A stretch of 64,000 nt of DNA from Cokeromyces recurvatus (Eukaryota > Mucoromycota > Mucoromycetes > Mucorales > Mucoraceae). Position numbers and translations under genes: made by a program. Below the pieces are notes generated by a model, which saw nothing but the letters and a program-made list of their open reading frames with translations, searched no databases and was not told where the DNA came from. Shown here one piece after another: positions 47,827 to 61,216 of the stretch; the first letter of the stretch is position 1, and every line of letters begins with the position of its first letter. The stretch is taken from NCBI RefSeq assembly GCF_025118155.1, contig NW_026251431.1, forward strand, positions 119,597 through 183,596. Direction: 5' to 3'.

Positions 47827-50800
47827 TTATGATAAATTGCTGGTTGATGTTTCATGGTTCATTGTCTTACAAAACTTTTGTATTCTTTGTCGTATTAAAT
47901 CTTTAGTTACTGGTTTAATTAAAATATCATCAAATGCCCCTGCTAATTGAACTGTTTTCTCATATGCCGTCACAGCAATAATAGGTGTTTCTCTATTGCT
48001 GTTATTCGTACTCTTGATCATTCGTGCCGCCGTTTCTCCATCGATTATAGGCATTCGAATGTCCATAAATATGATATCATATTGAACATCACTCATAGCA
48101 GTACGAATAGCCTGTGCACCATTCCTCACAATTACACATCTACAGTGAAGTGTTCGTAAAATGGTTTCTAAGATTTTACAGCTAATTGGATTATCATCTA
48201 CTACAAGACAAGCAAGAGGCTTATTATGTTCGGATGATCGCGCTTTATTACCTACCGCAGCGACTGCAGCGGCAGCCTTACATGGGTCAATAGATGGCGT
48301 TGATAAAGATCGGGAACGTTGAGGGGTCCCATCCTTAGATGAAGATACACTTGAATTTTCAGAATGCTTCGCTTGTCTTTTTGATACAAATGGTCTACAA
48401 GAAATAGAAGGTGACATTGTTAACGGTGTACTTGAAGATGAAGAGGAGCTTGTGGGTGTTACATCTTGCGACAAATGACTATTCTTGGTGAGATGTTTAC
48501 TGCGATTATGTATTGGGTTTGGAGATAAGCCATCACTGATACTATCATGCCGTATTTTACGTATCATATCTTCATTAGCTTTTTCTAAAACAGGCAAGTT
48601 TTTGTACGTGAACGTCCCAAAATTGGTGGTATCATTATCAATTTTTTCAGGGTTTTGCTCTTTAATAATGGCTTTAGCTCGTTCCACTTGTGCAGTTATT
48701 TCCTCAGGTGCATTCTGCATAGTAGCTCCACGGGCATCGAAATAATCTGTATCTTCTACATCAGCGGGTTGAGGAATAAAGGATGGTGATTCAGTCAGTA
48801 AAGTGTCCCAATGAATGTCTTTAAAGAAAGGATGTTCTTTTACTTCTTTCGCCCCATTATAACCTAGTCTTTTCTCAGGATCTAATGTCATTAATTTTTC
48901 CATAAAGTCTCTCGCTTCAGGAGAAATTTGAACTTCATCCTCATGCCAATCAATACGTCTAGAAAGAATATTCTCAAAGACTTTATCAGGAGTATCTGCA
49001 TAAAATGGAGGAATTCCATATAAAAACTCATAACAAATAACGCCTAATGCCCACTGTACATGTTTTTTTTTATAAAAAAAAAGAAGAGAGTTATTCATGA
49101 TTATTTGTATATACATATACATATATATATATATATTTAACTTACCCAATCAACCATAGAATCCTGTCCAGTACCCAAAATACTCTCTGGTGCTAAATAA
49201 TCAGGTGTACCAACAGCATGTCGTGTGCTGTTATCTTTACAGTTTTTGTTCATGCTTGAAGAAAACGATTCTGAAATAGCGGCAGATAAATGACGATGAT
49301 GTGTATTATTCCGTGTCTCTGAAGACATCGATTGATTTGCTATGGCGTCATCAGTTGGTTCGTACTGATCAAATAAAAGACTAAAATAAGAGTGTCGGTA
49401 AGCACCATTGGGAGTTGTAGGAAATTCAATAGTAGGCGATTGAGGAGGCGTACCTGACCTAGAAGGAGCAGGAGATTGGGGCTGGTCCTGTTCATGACAA
49501 GAAACTGTAGTCAATTCATCACGAACACGACGATCCAAGAAACCAATTCTAGATAAACCAAAATCAGTTAATTTTAAGTGACCATTATGATCAATCAACA
49601 AATTATCTGGCTTCAAATCCCTATTAAATAAGATTTTACATAATATATTAATAAATATATTTATATAGAAAGCTTATAGCTTATTACCGATGAATAATAT
49701 TCTTGCTTTGTAAGTATTCTAAACCCAATGTCACTTCAGCAAGATAATTACGTGCCCAATCTTCAGGTAAACTTCCTAATACTTTAATAAGAGCAGAACA
49801 ATCTCCACCATTTAAATACTCGAGTACCAAATACAAATAATCTTTGGATTGGAACGTATAATATAGTTTAGTCACAAAGGGGCTGTCAGTTTGTGACATT
49901 AAAATCATACGTTCTGCCTTTACATTGGTAACTTGGTTTTTGGCAATCATATCTGATTTCTTTAAAAATTTAATAGCATAGTAATCACCTGTCGTACGTT
50001 TTTTAGCCAAAAATACAGAACCAAATGCACCCTTACTAATAGGCTTGATAATATCAAAATCCTTGATGCTAGGAAAGGTAGGACGTGATGCAATAGGCGC
50101 ATGTAATGGCGAAAGAGGAGATTTTGCCATAGCCTGCTTATCATTCTTTGGACGTAGGTTAGGTGACCCCAGAGGTGTATCAATCGTCTCTACTTCAAAA
50201 ATCGGTGTTGCATCAGGTGTTATTGATTTTAGCTTTTGTGATATGCGACTTACAACATTTGACTGCCGTCTTTTCCAAGATTTAAGACGGTTCAAAAATC
50301 CCTTTGGCTTTTCAGTTTTTACTATTGGCTGAGTGACTTCTTCTTGATTCTTGGATATAAATTCCGTCCAGTTCGGCTCTTGATGGGTATTTTGTTGGAA
50401 CTCTGTTCGAGCTCTATTGTTATATTCGAGTCGGTCACGCATTCTGTTGACAGCATCAACTTTCCCACGTGCGAGGCCCTCAACTTCCTTAATAAGAGCA
50501 GTCACAGTAGGATCGTTCGTAGTTGGTGGACGCCAATAGAGAATTTGTATCATCTTGTCTTTTGAACGGGGTGACTGTAAAGTTGTCTCATCTTCAGCAC
50601 TCCCTGGCATGGATATACTTAATGCAACGTCGATAATTTCTATTAAATCTTTGTACTGTTCCAGATCAATTTTTTTCAATTCTAGAGGATCTGCCGCAGG
50701 TTCCAATGGTAGAGAATCACCAAAGATTGAATCATTATCACTTTCATTATCTTTTTTATCATCATTTACTTCACAATGATATACACCTGATTCCATATCA

Positions 50801-53651
50801 GAAATATCCTGTTTTGTTGCCTCTATTCTTTCGTTGATAACTTGCTTAAGCTCCATTAAACTGTCGTTACACACATTAATATCCATTTCACTCTGATGAA
50901 TTTCAACACATAATTCCGAATGCTGTTCAAAATAGGCAGCTACCACCCATTTTTCACAAACATGACATAAAACGGGCGGCAGGGATAACAACTTGGAACA
51001 CGAAATGGCTCCTTCATCCTCTTCATCATTTATTTCAGGTACTGAGGGTAAAAATGGAGGTGTTTCAATGACTGGTTCAGACTTAGATCGATTTCGCTTA
51101 ATCACCTTTTCCTCTTCTATTTCATCTTGTGGTTGCCAATGTAGTATTGACCAACGACGAGGCATGACTGGCTTTATGACCCACATAGTATGGCTGGGCT
51201 CACCAGTTACACGATTGTACATTAACATGCCTTTTCCTTCCATTTCAATAAGTGTATTATCGTGGCCAACAATATTGAATCGAACCTCCACTGTATGAGA
51301 ATCATCAGCTAAAAGTTCTTCTGTTGCTACACTGAAGACTTGGCCATCATCATCCGATAACAATTGGTTTACGCTTTTACCAATTACTGACTGAGGATTC
51401 GACCTAGTAAATAATTTTTTTTTTTTTACAATTTTAAATATATAGATACAGATGCATATATATTTATATATAAACAGCTTTATTCTACTTACCCAATTAC
51501 ATCTAACCAAACAGGGCTTACATATTCTATCAAAGTTGTTTCTAAGCTTAACTCAACAATAATCGTCGAACTTTGACTACGTTCTGCTTCTTCTTGCAGA
51601 CTTTCTACATCTTCATTAGTAGATTGTTTTGGGTCTAATGACATATCTGATTCGTCATCCTTTGAGTACTGTATTGATTCCATATCGTCTTCATTATCGC
51701 TTGGTGCCCAGAACCACTTTTCAGCTGCCCACCATTCTACTACACGATTAAGGGCTGCGATACTCAGTAGCAACCTCACATACCACTCACGGCAAGGCCA
51801 TTCAGGATGCTCATCCCATTGTGCCCCAGCTGCTTGGATTCGTGAAACAGCATTTGCACATGCTCCCTCTGTTTCCAAAATCTCATCTAATGATGTATCC
51901 ATCACGCTTTGAGCTACGGAAATCAAATCCTGCAAGGTCAAAATAAAAGGCGTTGGTAAGTATGAGTCTTCAGAGATAAGAGCTACTACAGGTTCATCAT
52001 CTGAAGTGGAAGAAAGGGTTCGCTTATGGGGTAAATGATTAGTTAATTCCTCTTCATCCATTTCTACTACACTAGGTAAAGCACTAGATACTTCTTCTTC
52101 TTCTGAATGCTCCTCCTCATCAGGTACTTCATCCATGTTTTCTACATACTGTAAACCTCGTTCAACATACTCATTGAGCCCATCAATGATCAAACGAAGC
52201 TCTGTATCACACGCCTCTTTTGCGAAACTCAAACGAGATTGAATCGAATGTTGTATAGTTGTTGTTTGGCCAGGGTTATCAAATCGATAACCAACACGTT
52301 TAGATTGGGTAATAGGTTTTTTGTGCTCAATTGTTGTCTCTTTAATCGTTGGTGTTGACTTGGTCGATTGTAAACGCTGAGGCTGCTTCCGTTGTGAAAA
52401 ATGTTCAGCACTTGTCTTCACATTTTGCCACCAGTTCGTCAAAACACGGTTTACAACAGATGTATTCGAGTTGGAGCTTTGTGAAGAGGATCGACGACGG
52501 ATCTCCTGGGCTTTAATAATTTTATATTCTTCAAGCCAGTCAACCCATGGAATTGTGTTTACCATTTCAGTATTTTCTTCTGCACCATCAGTACCAGTGA
52601 CGAGGATTTTGGGTGTTCCATCATAAAGACGCATCAGACTTGTAGTTGAATAGCGTCGATCTTGAGATGGTTGTATAGCTGTTGTAGCTGTGACATCTTT
52701 AGATTTTTCTTTAAGGCTACACCATCGTTTGACTTTAGCAGATCGTGACATAAACAATTTTTTAGCATAATCTTCATCAGATCCACGTTCTTCTCCATAA
52801 AATGAAGAAGTTATTAGCAATGGTGGTCGATAGTTGGTTGTTATTTCTGATGTAGAAGCTATCAAAAAAAATAAAATAAAATAAAATAAAAAAAGAAAAA
52901 AGAAAAATAAGAAACCATTATAATATATCTATATATCTATATATCTATATATGCTAGCACTTACTTGTGGGCGCACCTCTTAATAACTCAGTGCTAAAAT
53001 AATCATTAGGGTTCCAGTCCATTGAAGATTGACTACTGTGTTGTACTTGATTAGTATTCGCTGTTTGTGACTCATTTAATAACATAGCAGGGTATAAGGG
53101 ACTTTTCATGTCTTCTATAAGAGGTACATCATATGACGGTTGTGATGCCATTTCAGTAGGTAGACCAGAATCCAAATTCATTTCAACAACATCCTTATCA
53201 GCTTCTTGCAACCTTGGTTTATTACGTAAGGATTTTCGTTTACTTGATAACTGTTTTCGTAGTAAGGAATGTAAAGAGTGCTGATAAATAGGTACACCTT
53301 CTGGTGATATAGCTTCTACATCTGTACGTTGTTGCTCAACCTTTGCTAAAGGGTGTTGAATGCCATTAATTAGATCAGCAGGAGGTGTTTCTAAAATGGG
53401 ATTAGGAGAATGCCCATTAATGATATCGGCAAGTTCAGAGCTGGGTATGTTTCGAAGCATGCTCATAGAAGATCGACGCTTAGTTTTTTGGGAACTAACA
53501 TGTGGAGTATGTGGAGTTGAACTTGAACTGAGTGTGTGTGTAACTAAAGGTGATGCTGAAGCAGATCGTGGGCCTGTAGCACTACCAGCACTTGACTTAT
53601 TATAACGGTCTATACAAGAAAATGGAAAGCAAAAAAAAAGAAAAAAAAAAA

Positions 53652-53683
<32 letters not shown>

Positions 53684-54639
53684 GAAAAAAAAGAGAGAGT
53701 AGGAAAGAAGAGTTAGTTTTTATTTCACTAAACTAATATTATTGTGATATTACGTGGAGAAGATAATGGTGAATACATATCCTCACTTGCTAAACTTGAA
53801 TCTGTAATAATAGAAGAAATAGATGTCTTTCTTTCACGTATTAATGATCTTTTTCTCTCAAATTCTTCCATATCTGGATCATCAGATTGTTTTCGTTGTT
53901 TAAAGAGCAAAAAAGAATGTGCTGAATTATCTGTAGTAGACGAAGAAGCTGATACTGTTGTACTGTCCAATGAATTTTCTCGCCTAGGTGGTATATGCTG
54001 ATGCTGTCTATCTTCACGTAATTTAGATAAAGAACCTGATTTAAGAGAACTACTATCTTCTTGTTTTGATGCAAGAGGGGGAATTAAGATGGGTTTTGTA
54101 GTTGGTGTTGTTGAGGGAGTTGAGTCATGAGAGATGGAAGAAGAACCATCGATCCAGCTGGTTCGTTTTGATCGTACCATATACTTGCCTCCACTACCAG
54201 CAGGCGGGCTTGCGTATCGAGGTGGTGAACGTGCATGGGGTATCTCGTTCAATTCACTGCCAGGACTACTACTGTATTCAACATCAGCCAATAATGACCT
54301 TCGATAGTCTCCTGGAAGTGAATTGGTAGGTGAAGTAGGGAAATGAGAATCCGCATAAATAGGAGTATTAAGTTTAGTTGATAGTTCCTCGGTAGAATAA
54401 ATAGACGATTTACTAGTACGACGCTTCAAAATGAGTGGTTGAGGAATGGGAACACTTTTAAGTTTGGCACAAGGAGGAGTAATTTCGGCTGAAGTTGTAA
54501 CTGCACTTACAGTGACAGGAGCTGCATTCGCTCTTTCGGAGGATTGTAATAAGGATATAGAGTCGGGCAAAGTGCTATTAGGTTTTTCTGCTGTTGATTT
54601 ATTTGCATTGGTTGACTCTTTTTTGTCTACTGAATCCAT
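47827..54639 (-). CDS. RIM15: Rim15-type nutrient-signalling kinase with PAS, AGC kinase and receiver domains
   Basis: Six exons, 54639-53754, 53609-52965, 52858-51493, 51403-49688, 49620-49146 and 49053-47827, give 2104 aa. The N-terminal 950 residues are mostly disordered. A PAS-like domain spans exons 3/4 (SLETTLIEYVSPVWLDVIG, then SVIGKSVNQLLSDDD; about residues 940-1040). A C-C-H-C finger follows (CHVCEKWVVAAYFEQHSELC, about 1110). The kinase starts at about 1412 (ISKGAFGSVFLAKK; AIKFLKK), with HRDLKPDN (about 1537) and DFGLSR. As in Rim15, a long insert separates DFG from GTPDYLAPE. The C-terminal receiver has VVDDNPISCKILE, phospho-acceptor Asp in FMDIRMP, VTAYE and IKPV. Rim15 integrates TORC1, PKA and Pho85 signals and drives quiescence through Igo1/2. 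ATG 54639 was chosen as the first AUG after a hydrophobic, probably untranslated AT stretch. Confidence 0.94.
53636..53697 (+). repeat. Purine (a)n-g microsatellite in a RIM15 intron
   Basis: An almost pure A/G stretch, including several aaaaag units, fills most of the first RIM15 intron (53610-53753). On the coding strand it is a long pyrimidine tract upstream of the acceptor. Confidence 0.8.
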
Positions 54640-55580
54640 GTGAAAGTCATTCAGTGAAGAAAAGAAGATAAAAATAAAATAAAATAAAAAAATCATGTCT
54701 GCACTACACACGTCACACGGAGAATTTTATTGGCTGTAAATATACCCATTTAAAATAACATGTAAGCTTTTTTAATGCATTCTTGTCAGATACACATTAT
54801 GATGTATTATTATATGCACATTCCTTTTATGATAATAAGAATTTTCGAATTATAAAGCGTTTTAATGTGTGTAGTTTTGGCATTGTATGTCAATAATTGA
54901 GTTTTAAATACAGTAAAACAAATGATAGCTTTCTTTTTTTTTCTATGCAAATAAAATGAAAAATTAAATAAATTTTGCCGAATATTGATAACTTTTGCAT
55001 AATAAATATAAAAAACATAATATTTAAATAAATAACGATATAAACAAACAGGAGGTAAGATGTATATGTAAAATTAGCTAGATGGATCAGATTAAGGAAC
55101 AAAGTAAAGAGTCTATAATACGTATGAATAAACTAAGGAAAATAATAATAAAAAAAAAATAATAAATTAGAGAAAGATATAAGCCAATTCAATGTACTTT
55201 TTTTCCTAGTATGCTTAATTAATAAAGGGGGATTTTTACTATACAAGAAAATGGTAAAGTTGTGACAATATTCAGTTGAAGTTTAAACTATTATTGTCTT
55301 CTTCCAGAAAACTACAAATAATAGCTTTAATCCCTTAAAAAGGTTAAAATTTTATTCTTGAAAGGGAAAAATCTTTTCTCCATTTCATACCATCAAAATG
55401 ACTTTTTTTTTTTTTGAAGATATACTATTAGAGTATACTATACGTATATAAAAACAAAAAAAGACTACCATCATATACAAATGCATTTTTTTTTTGTTCA
55501 AGATCGAAAATATTAATCCAAATATCCTACGTTTCGCACAACATATTATTTTGTGATTTTAATATTAAGTATAACAAACT
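54640..55580. other. RIM15 upstream region, no gene seen
   Basis: AT-rich DNA containing the presumed RIM15 promoter. Short hydrophobic open frames occur but have the composition of AT-rich noncoding sequence. No repeat recognised. Confidence 0.5.
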
Positions 55581-55589
55581 ATACAATGG

Positions 55590-55690
55590 CTTCTTTCTCT
55601 CTTCAATTTGTATACGACAACAGATTAAAACTATTCAATTGGATTAAGTTGGGCAAACAAGGTGGGCCCTCGGCCACCACTTACAATATA
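55590..55690 (-). pseudogene. Possible Tc1/mariner transposase C-terminal scrap
   Basis: On the minus strand, 55590-55690 reads GPTLFAQLNPIE, stop, F, stop, SVVVYKLKRE. This lines up with the LNPIE(x)FWSxVKxKxKR signature near the end of Tc1/mariner transposases, with two stops replacing expected residues. Nothing else of the transposase was recognised in the 600 bp upstream, so only this scrap is claimed. Confidence 0.35.
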
Positions 55691-56600
55691 CTTTTCAATG
55701 CTACCTATTATATGGATTAGAGCATTATTTATTACGATGTTATACCTTTCAAATTCCTAATCACTTTTAATATGAACAAAAGTTTTTAAAGAGAGTGTTC
55801 TTTTATTATGTTTTGTTCTATTACGTAACTTATAATTTCTGTTCAAACGTCAAACCATCATAGAGTTTATTTCATCGTGTATAACGACCTTTTTACTTTC
55901 AAGTTACCAATAGATCGGCTGTTTGGGGAGAATTAACTTTGCAAAATGATCCTAAAAATACCAAATTCGATCAATCTTATGACCTTTGATCTAAATAATG
56001 TCCTAAAAGGAGCTTATACAATTGCAAACATTGAATAGTAAAATAGATGCGGTAATGATGTTGTTCGTTATCTTGGGATTTAACCTTTACTGTCTTCAAT
56101 TTTGTTAGAAAGATGGTTGATGGTTAATGAGCTTCCTTTCCAATATTGCCAAAGCATTTTGCAACTATACAAGTCATATCCATTGTTCCTAGTGTTTTGC
56201 ATTGATAAAGTACTTCCCTCAACATAAATTACCAAGCTTAAATCTGTCAATGCTAGGTCATGAGTACACTCTATTAGATGTTCGAATATCTGGGTAAAAA
56301 ACTTGTTAACTTGTATCAAAATCAACCTTATCAAGTGAAAAGTCAGTTACTATTCAGTGTATTACCTTTACTAACTTTATCAACATTCCTTGTTAAACAA
56401 TCGCCTATTTTATACCGTCCATTCTCATTCTAATCGTTCAACTATTAGAATATGTTGTAGCCCTATCAAGGAGTGCATTAAACACAAATTTAAAAAGGAA
56501 TTAAAATTGATAGATATTGTTGACGTTGTTTATTCCAACAATGAAAACACAATGTATTAAGTGTAAGCTTCCCTATTTAATATCTGCTCCGCACATTCAA

Positions 56601-56651
<51 letters not shown>

Positions 56652-58018
56652 ATAGCCTCTATACATTGGAATTCAATTGCTCAGCCAAATATAAACGCAT
56701 TCTTATGAAAGTTTCCAATTCCTCCTCTTGAATCTCTCCCTAGAGATAGCCTCAGAGAAACAACAACAGATGTTTCTAAACAATGAGATAGTCTTGAATT
56801 TATCACTCAACTACCGCAAGAACAAAATCGACAAGATAAATTAGAAGCATCGTTTGAAATTAGTCTATGATCTCATTCTTCTTTTTTTTCCTTCACTTTC
56901 CTATCTTTGCATATTTGTATTATTAAATTATATTCTAAATATAAAATAGATTATGTATCCCCAGCAATAATGATAGAGAATAGCTTTAACTATCCTTTCA
57001 TTATTTTATTATCAAAGAATATTTGTATATAAATTCAAATATCATTATTTATAGTATTCTTTACTGAAGAGTTACAATATAGAAATAATTAAGAGTATAG
57101 ATCAAAACTTAATTCCTAATATAGATGATATATATTTAATACAATAGATATTTAAATAAAAAAAAATTTTTTTTAGCCTGATTGTTAATTAAATATGTTC
57201 AAAATATAGGTTGACCCTATATTGTACTTGTAAATAGCTGGTAATGATAGGTCTTAATATTATTTAAAGAAGGTTACATACATTTTATTCGTGCCTATAT
57301 CTGTATAATATATTTAGCCATGAAGGCTATAAATGTAATAATGATATTTATTGTTGTAATCAAAGCTAATACAATAGCTGGAACATAACACAAGGTAATA
57401 CTGACTAAAGAAATGATGTATAAGGTCCCCTAATGTTCATTACTATATAAAAATCACTTTCGGTGACTCACATTTGATACCCAGTAAGAAAAAAAAAACT
57501 ACAAAAAGGATAGATTTTGTTTATAATCTAATGTTGATATTCTAATAATAATAAAATATATGTAGTATCTATCCTTTTTAATTCATTTGTATGATACAGT
57601 TGCATTTACTTATTATGTAAGTAATTCCGTTTTAAATTCTCTGCTTTTTTATACTCATCAGTATTCTCTACCATAAACAGAAAAAGAACACCCCCAGAAT
57701 ACTACTATATCATTATTTTTTTTAAAAAAAAAGAAAATAAAAAAAAAAGTCATACATCACTGTAGTTATTTCTTCACTTTTCACTTTTACAGATAACATC
57801 ATAGTTACATATGATCCTGGATCTAAAAGTACAGTAAATAACTCTTTCCTTTAATCCAGCTAAATCTGATGTATTAAATATCATTATTACTGACTAACTA
57901 TTAATGTTTACGTTAAAGAAATGAATATAATAAAAGCTTATCTACTTTTATAATTTATATTATAGGAAGGAAAAAAAAAGTGGAATAAATATATATGCAT
58001 AAAAGGAGAATCTTTTTT
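55691..58018. other. Gene-poor AT-rich region with decayed fragments
   Basis: No complete gene. A frame on the plus strand near 56712-56860 (PIPPLESLPRDSLRETTTDV and, past one stop, EFITQLPQEQNRQDKLEASF) has coding-like composition but no recognised family. A short inverted repeat (AAAAAGGATAGAT at about 57505 and its complement at about 57572) could form a hairpin. Confidence 0.35.
56604..56649 (+). repeat. A46 homopolymer
   Basis: An uninterrupted A tract in the repeat-rich right part of the window. It could be a fossil polyA tail of a retroposed sequence or a slippage expansion. No target-site duplication was recognised. Confidence 0.9.
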
Positions 58019-58440
58019 TTATTTTGAATACCACAACTCGGCAACTACACCTAAAAGTTTGGGTTTATAAACAAAAAAATTGTGGTAAATAAAACAACTT
58101 GATCGGAAAGGGCAGCGCCTTTCTGTTGGCCAAGCGGCGATCATGGAGAGATGAACTTTGTTAGCTGTAGATGGGAGTGATTTAATAATAAAATCGGGGT
58201 TAGTTCTGAGCTTTGATGATAACATGCTACCTTCCAGGATCCAATGTTCAACACCAGGCCTTCAAATGGAGGTCGATAAAAAGATGTTGTTAAATCGCGG
58301 GGTAATTTCCTACCATGCAAGAGAGGAAAGCCCGCAGCATTGAGAGAATTCCTGGGAGTAACACGGCTGTAGTAGAAGCAAACAAGAACAGAATCTAATC
58401 CACCTCTACACTACAAAGGACTTCCTCTTCAATAATTTTT
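58019..58440. other. GC-richer island, unassigned
   Basis: This block is visibly less AT-rich than its surroundings (ggcagcgcctttctgttggc; gaggaaagcccgcagcattg). Open frames exist on both strands (58158-58343 plus, VDGSDLIIKSGLVLSFDDN; 58019-58225 minus, IAAWPTERRCPF), but neither was recognised. It is probably a transposon or gene fragment. Confidence 0.35.
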
Positions 58441-58565
58441 TTTTCTCATATAAAATAAAAAAAAATGAAAAAGAAGGGAGGATGGGCTCTAAAGTTAATA
58501 CGTATTGTGTAGTACAAGTGCTATACAAAGTTACACGTTATTTATTTGGTACTACCATTGATATA

Positions 58566-58683
58566 TTAAAAAAAAATATTTCAAGTAAATATGAATTGAA
58601 ACCTCTTCAACAACAAATATTACTACTTACTTATCAAACACGATAATCGGTAACATCCAGTAGAGTAGTCATACTTTGCTGAA
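58566..58683 (+). repeat. Left terminal inverted repeat
   Basis: Left arm of the 58.6-59.9 kb element; its reverse complement is found at 59797-59910. Confidence 0.75.
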
Positions 58684-59796
58684 TCATATATGTTAGATAG
58701 GTGAAAGAAGAAAGAGAGAAAAAAAAAATAATTGCCAAGGAAAATTATGTGAGAATTTGTAATATTATTTTTATTTCCTAAATATGACAATCCAAGTTTT
58801 TCTCGTATCAATCAGTTTCTTTTACAAATTTTTAACAAGCATCTTTTATCGATGTCTTGATCCTATATTAGGAATATTTAATCTCAAGAGAAGTGATAGT
58901 AACCAATCTCTATTTAGCACCTAAGGTACGTACAATCTTGATTCAGCTAAATTAAATACCAGCGTACAATAATATTTGATGCAGTTTTTTTTTTCAGGCA
59001 CAGTACCTTGATACACTTAGTATTTTTTTTTTTTTTTTTTTTGCTAGAATTTACTGTTATTGATTAAATATTATACATAGCTATTCTAATTAGATATGCT
59101 TAATAGTGTAGTACTGTTTGCTTGTATTCATTTTTGAACATTATATTATTTAAGCTGATCAATAATAATAAACGATATGATTAACACAAAAGACATATAT
59201 TAAGCTATCTCTATATATATATATATATTGAATAAGCTGTATATAGACTTTATTTTCCTGTATGATGCAAAGTCCTTCTAGTTACTGATATTTCTTATCC
59301 AGCTATTAATTATGAAAGGATCCATAGTGCCATCATATTTCCCAGATTTAGCTCTCAAGTCAATATATCCTTACTATCACTATTTTTAGTTTTCATTACT
59401 ATTCAAATATATTATCTGGTCTGTTCAAAATGCTCGCTACTAGACCAACCATTTATTGTATATTATTATCAACAGTCAAGGTAACTTCATTACCAATATT
59501 ATTATTACTATTCACTGCTTTGTTATATTATCACTTATGAAACCTATTGATTTTGTTACTGATGCCAAATATTCCTTCTAAAAAAAAAAAAAAAAAATAT
59601 TTGTTATTTGCTAGTTTTTGCCATTATTTCTCATGCTTCCATGTTATATGTATTCTCTCTTGATTATCCTTCGATTGTTAAATTGTATGATGTCTTCCTC
59701 TTCTTTATTTAGAGCTGTTAACACCCACATTCTTCAATTTTAAATTTTTGTTTATAATTGTTCGATTTAAATTCGCTTTCTTCCATATATATAATC

Positions 59797-59910
59797 CAGC
59801 AAAGTATGACTACTCTACTGGATGTTACCAACTATCATGTTTGATAAGTAAGTAGTAATATTTATTGTGAAAGAGGCTTCAATTATTGTTTACTTGAAAT
59901 ATTATTTTAA
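59797..59910 (-). repeat. Right terminal inverted repeat
   Basis: Right arm of the 58.6-59.9 kb element, beginning CAGCAAAGTATGACTACTCT and ending ACTTGAAATATTATTTTAA. Confidence 0.75.
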
Positions 59911-61216
59911 ACTGTTACAGCCAGTACGGTTACGGTTGATTTTGTCGGTTTGAGTTGAACTATTTGTCGTTTTGAGAAAAGCACTTTTGTCATGGTTGTA
60001 AGATTTATAACTTAACTCAATAAGATAAATAGTCATAATAGAATATATAGTGCACTTGTACAATAATACTGTCTATAGACATATTTAGTATATTTACCCT
60101 TGTATAGAAAAATAATTAATTTATAAAAAGTCCTACATCTAAAAATAAACTTTCTTTCTTCTATTATTGTTCTGCTGAATATAAATTTATAAAAATAACT
60201 TTATACAAGTTAAACTGGGGTAAACTAAGAATAATACAAATACGCGTAATAATTGATTCTACTCAGAATACACGTATTAGTTATAAAAAATAAATATATA
60301 CAAAAGACATGAATCTATATCTATATCTATAATTATAACTCTTAGTAATCATTCTATAATTATAATACCAAATACAATTTGTTATATTTTTTGTCTTCTT
60401 ATTACTCATCATCCTTATTCACAAAATATATAAATACTCTTACATTATAACTCATAACTCATAATATAACTTGTATTGAATTAATTCTTAATAAACTTAT
60501 TGACAAGTCTCAACGTACTTCTTCTGTCTTATTTTATTTTTATTTTATTTCTTTTATCTATACTTTAATTATTTAAACTTACCTAAACCACAACAGGACA
60601 CACAAATGCCAGTGTGATGGAAGGTAAATAAAAGATAAAAGACAAAATAAAAAGAGAGAAAGGGAACAAAAGGAAGTATAGTTTGAGACTGTTTTTTATT
60701 CAATAAATAAAGTTAAAAGAAAAGCTGAAGAAAGAAGTTCAAGATTATTTTGTGTCTAAACAACTGCTTGTATTTATATTAATGAATCCTGAATCAAAGA
60801 AATAAAAATAACCGCCAAAGAACATGAGTCATGAAACAGTATTAGTATTCGGATATACGTCTTGTTGATTCAAGAGACTGATCTATGGATTATCTATTGG
60901 GTGTTATAATGATCTGATCAAGTTTTAAATAAAAAATTTATTGTTTAATCTGAGTATATGTTCCTGATATCTTTTATGTTTTATTTTATTGGATCAAAGA
61001 CGACCTGAATCCTTTATCAAGGTTATAAAAATAAATATTTAGAAATGATACGATGTCTTATAATTGATACATCTAGACAATTGGATGTCAATAAGTTTTA
61101 TATTATTTACAAGATGTTATATACAGAGTTTTATTTCATATTCAGGCTTATATTTTATCCTGTATTATGTAATTCATCTATTATAATATTACTCATGATT
61201 ATATCCAGAGCTTGTT
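59911..61216. other. Gene-free AT-rich spacer
   Basis: About 1.3 kb with no coding frame or RNA gene recognised. A slightly GC-richer stretch (ccagtacggttacggttg) lies just outside the right TIR. Confidence 0.5.

Larger units (their letters stand above)
58566..59910. mobile_element. Non-autonomous DNA-transposon-like element with about 110-bp terminal inverted repeats
   Basis: The arms 58566-58683 and 59797-59910 are inverted copies. The innermost stretch ACATCCAGTAGAGTAGTCAT (58652-58671) recurs exactly in reverse complement at about 59808-59827. ATATTACTACTTACTTATCA also matches exactly. The outermost ATATTTCAAGTAAA is shared too. Divergence between arms is roughly 10-15% by eye. The interior (about 1.1 kb) is AT-rich without a coding frame. 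This is the architecture of a decayed or non-autonomous TIR transposon. No target-site duplication could be fixed because the flanks are AT-rich. The superfamily is unknown. Confidence 0.7.

Noticed and set aside
54640..54711. N-terminal extension of RIM15 with a hydrophobic stretch
   Set aside because: It is AT-rich leader-like sequence, Rim15 kinases are not secreted, and the ATG at 54639 gives a hydrophilic start.
56604..56649. Poly(A) as a retrotransposon tail
   Set aside because: No reverse-transcriptase remnant or target-site duplication next to it, and similar tracts are common in introns throughout the window.
58080..58130. tRNA-like GGCCAAGCGGC sequence
   Set aside because: No matching B box (GGTTCGANTCC) or cloverleaf downstream.
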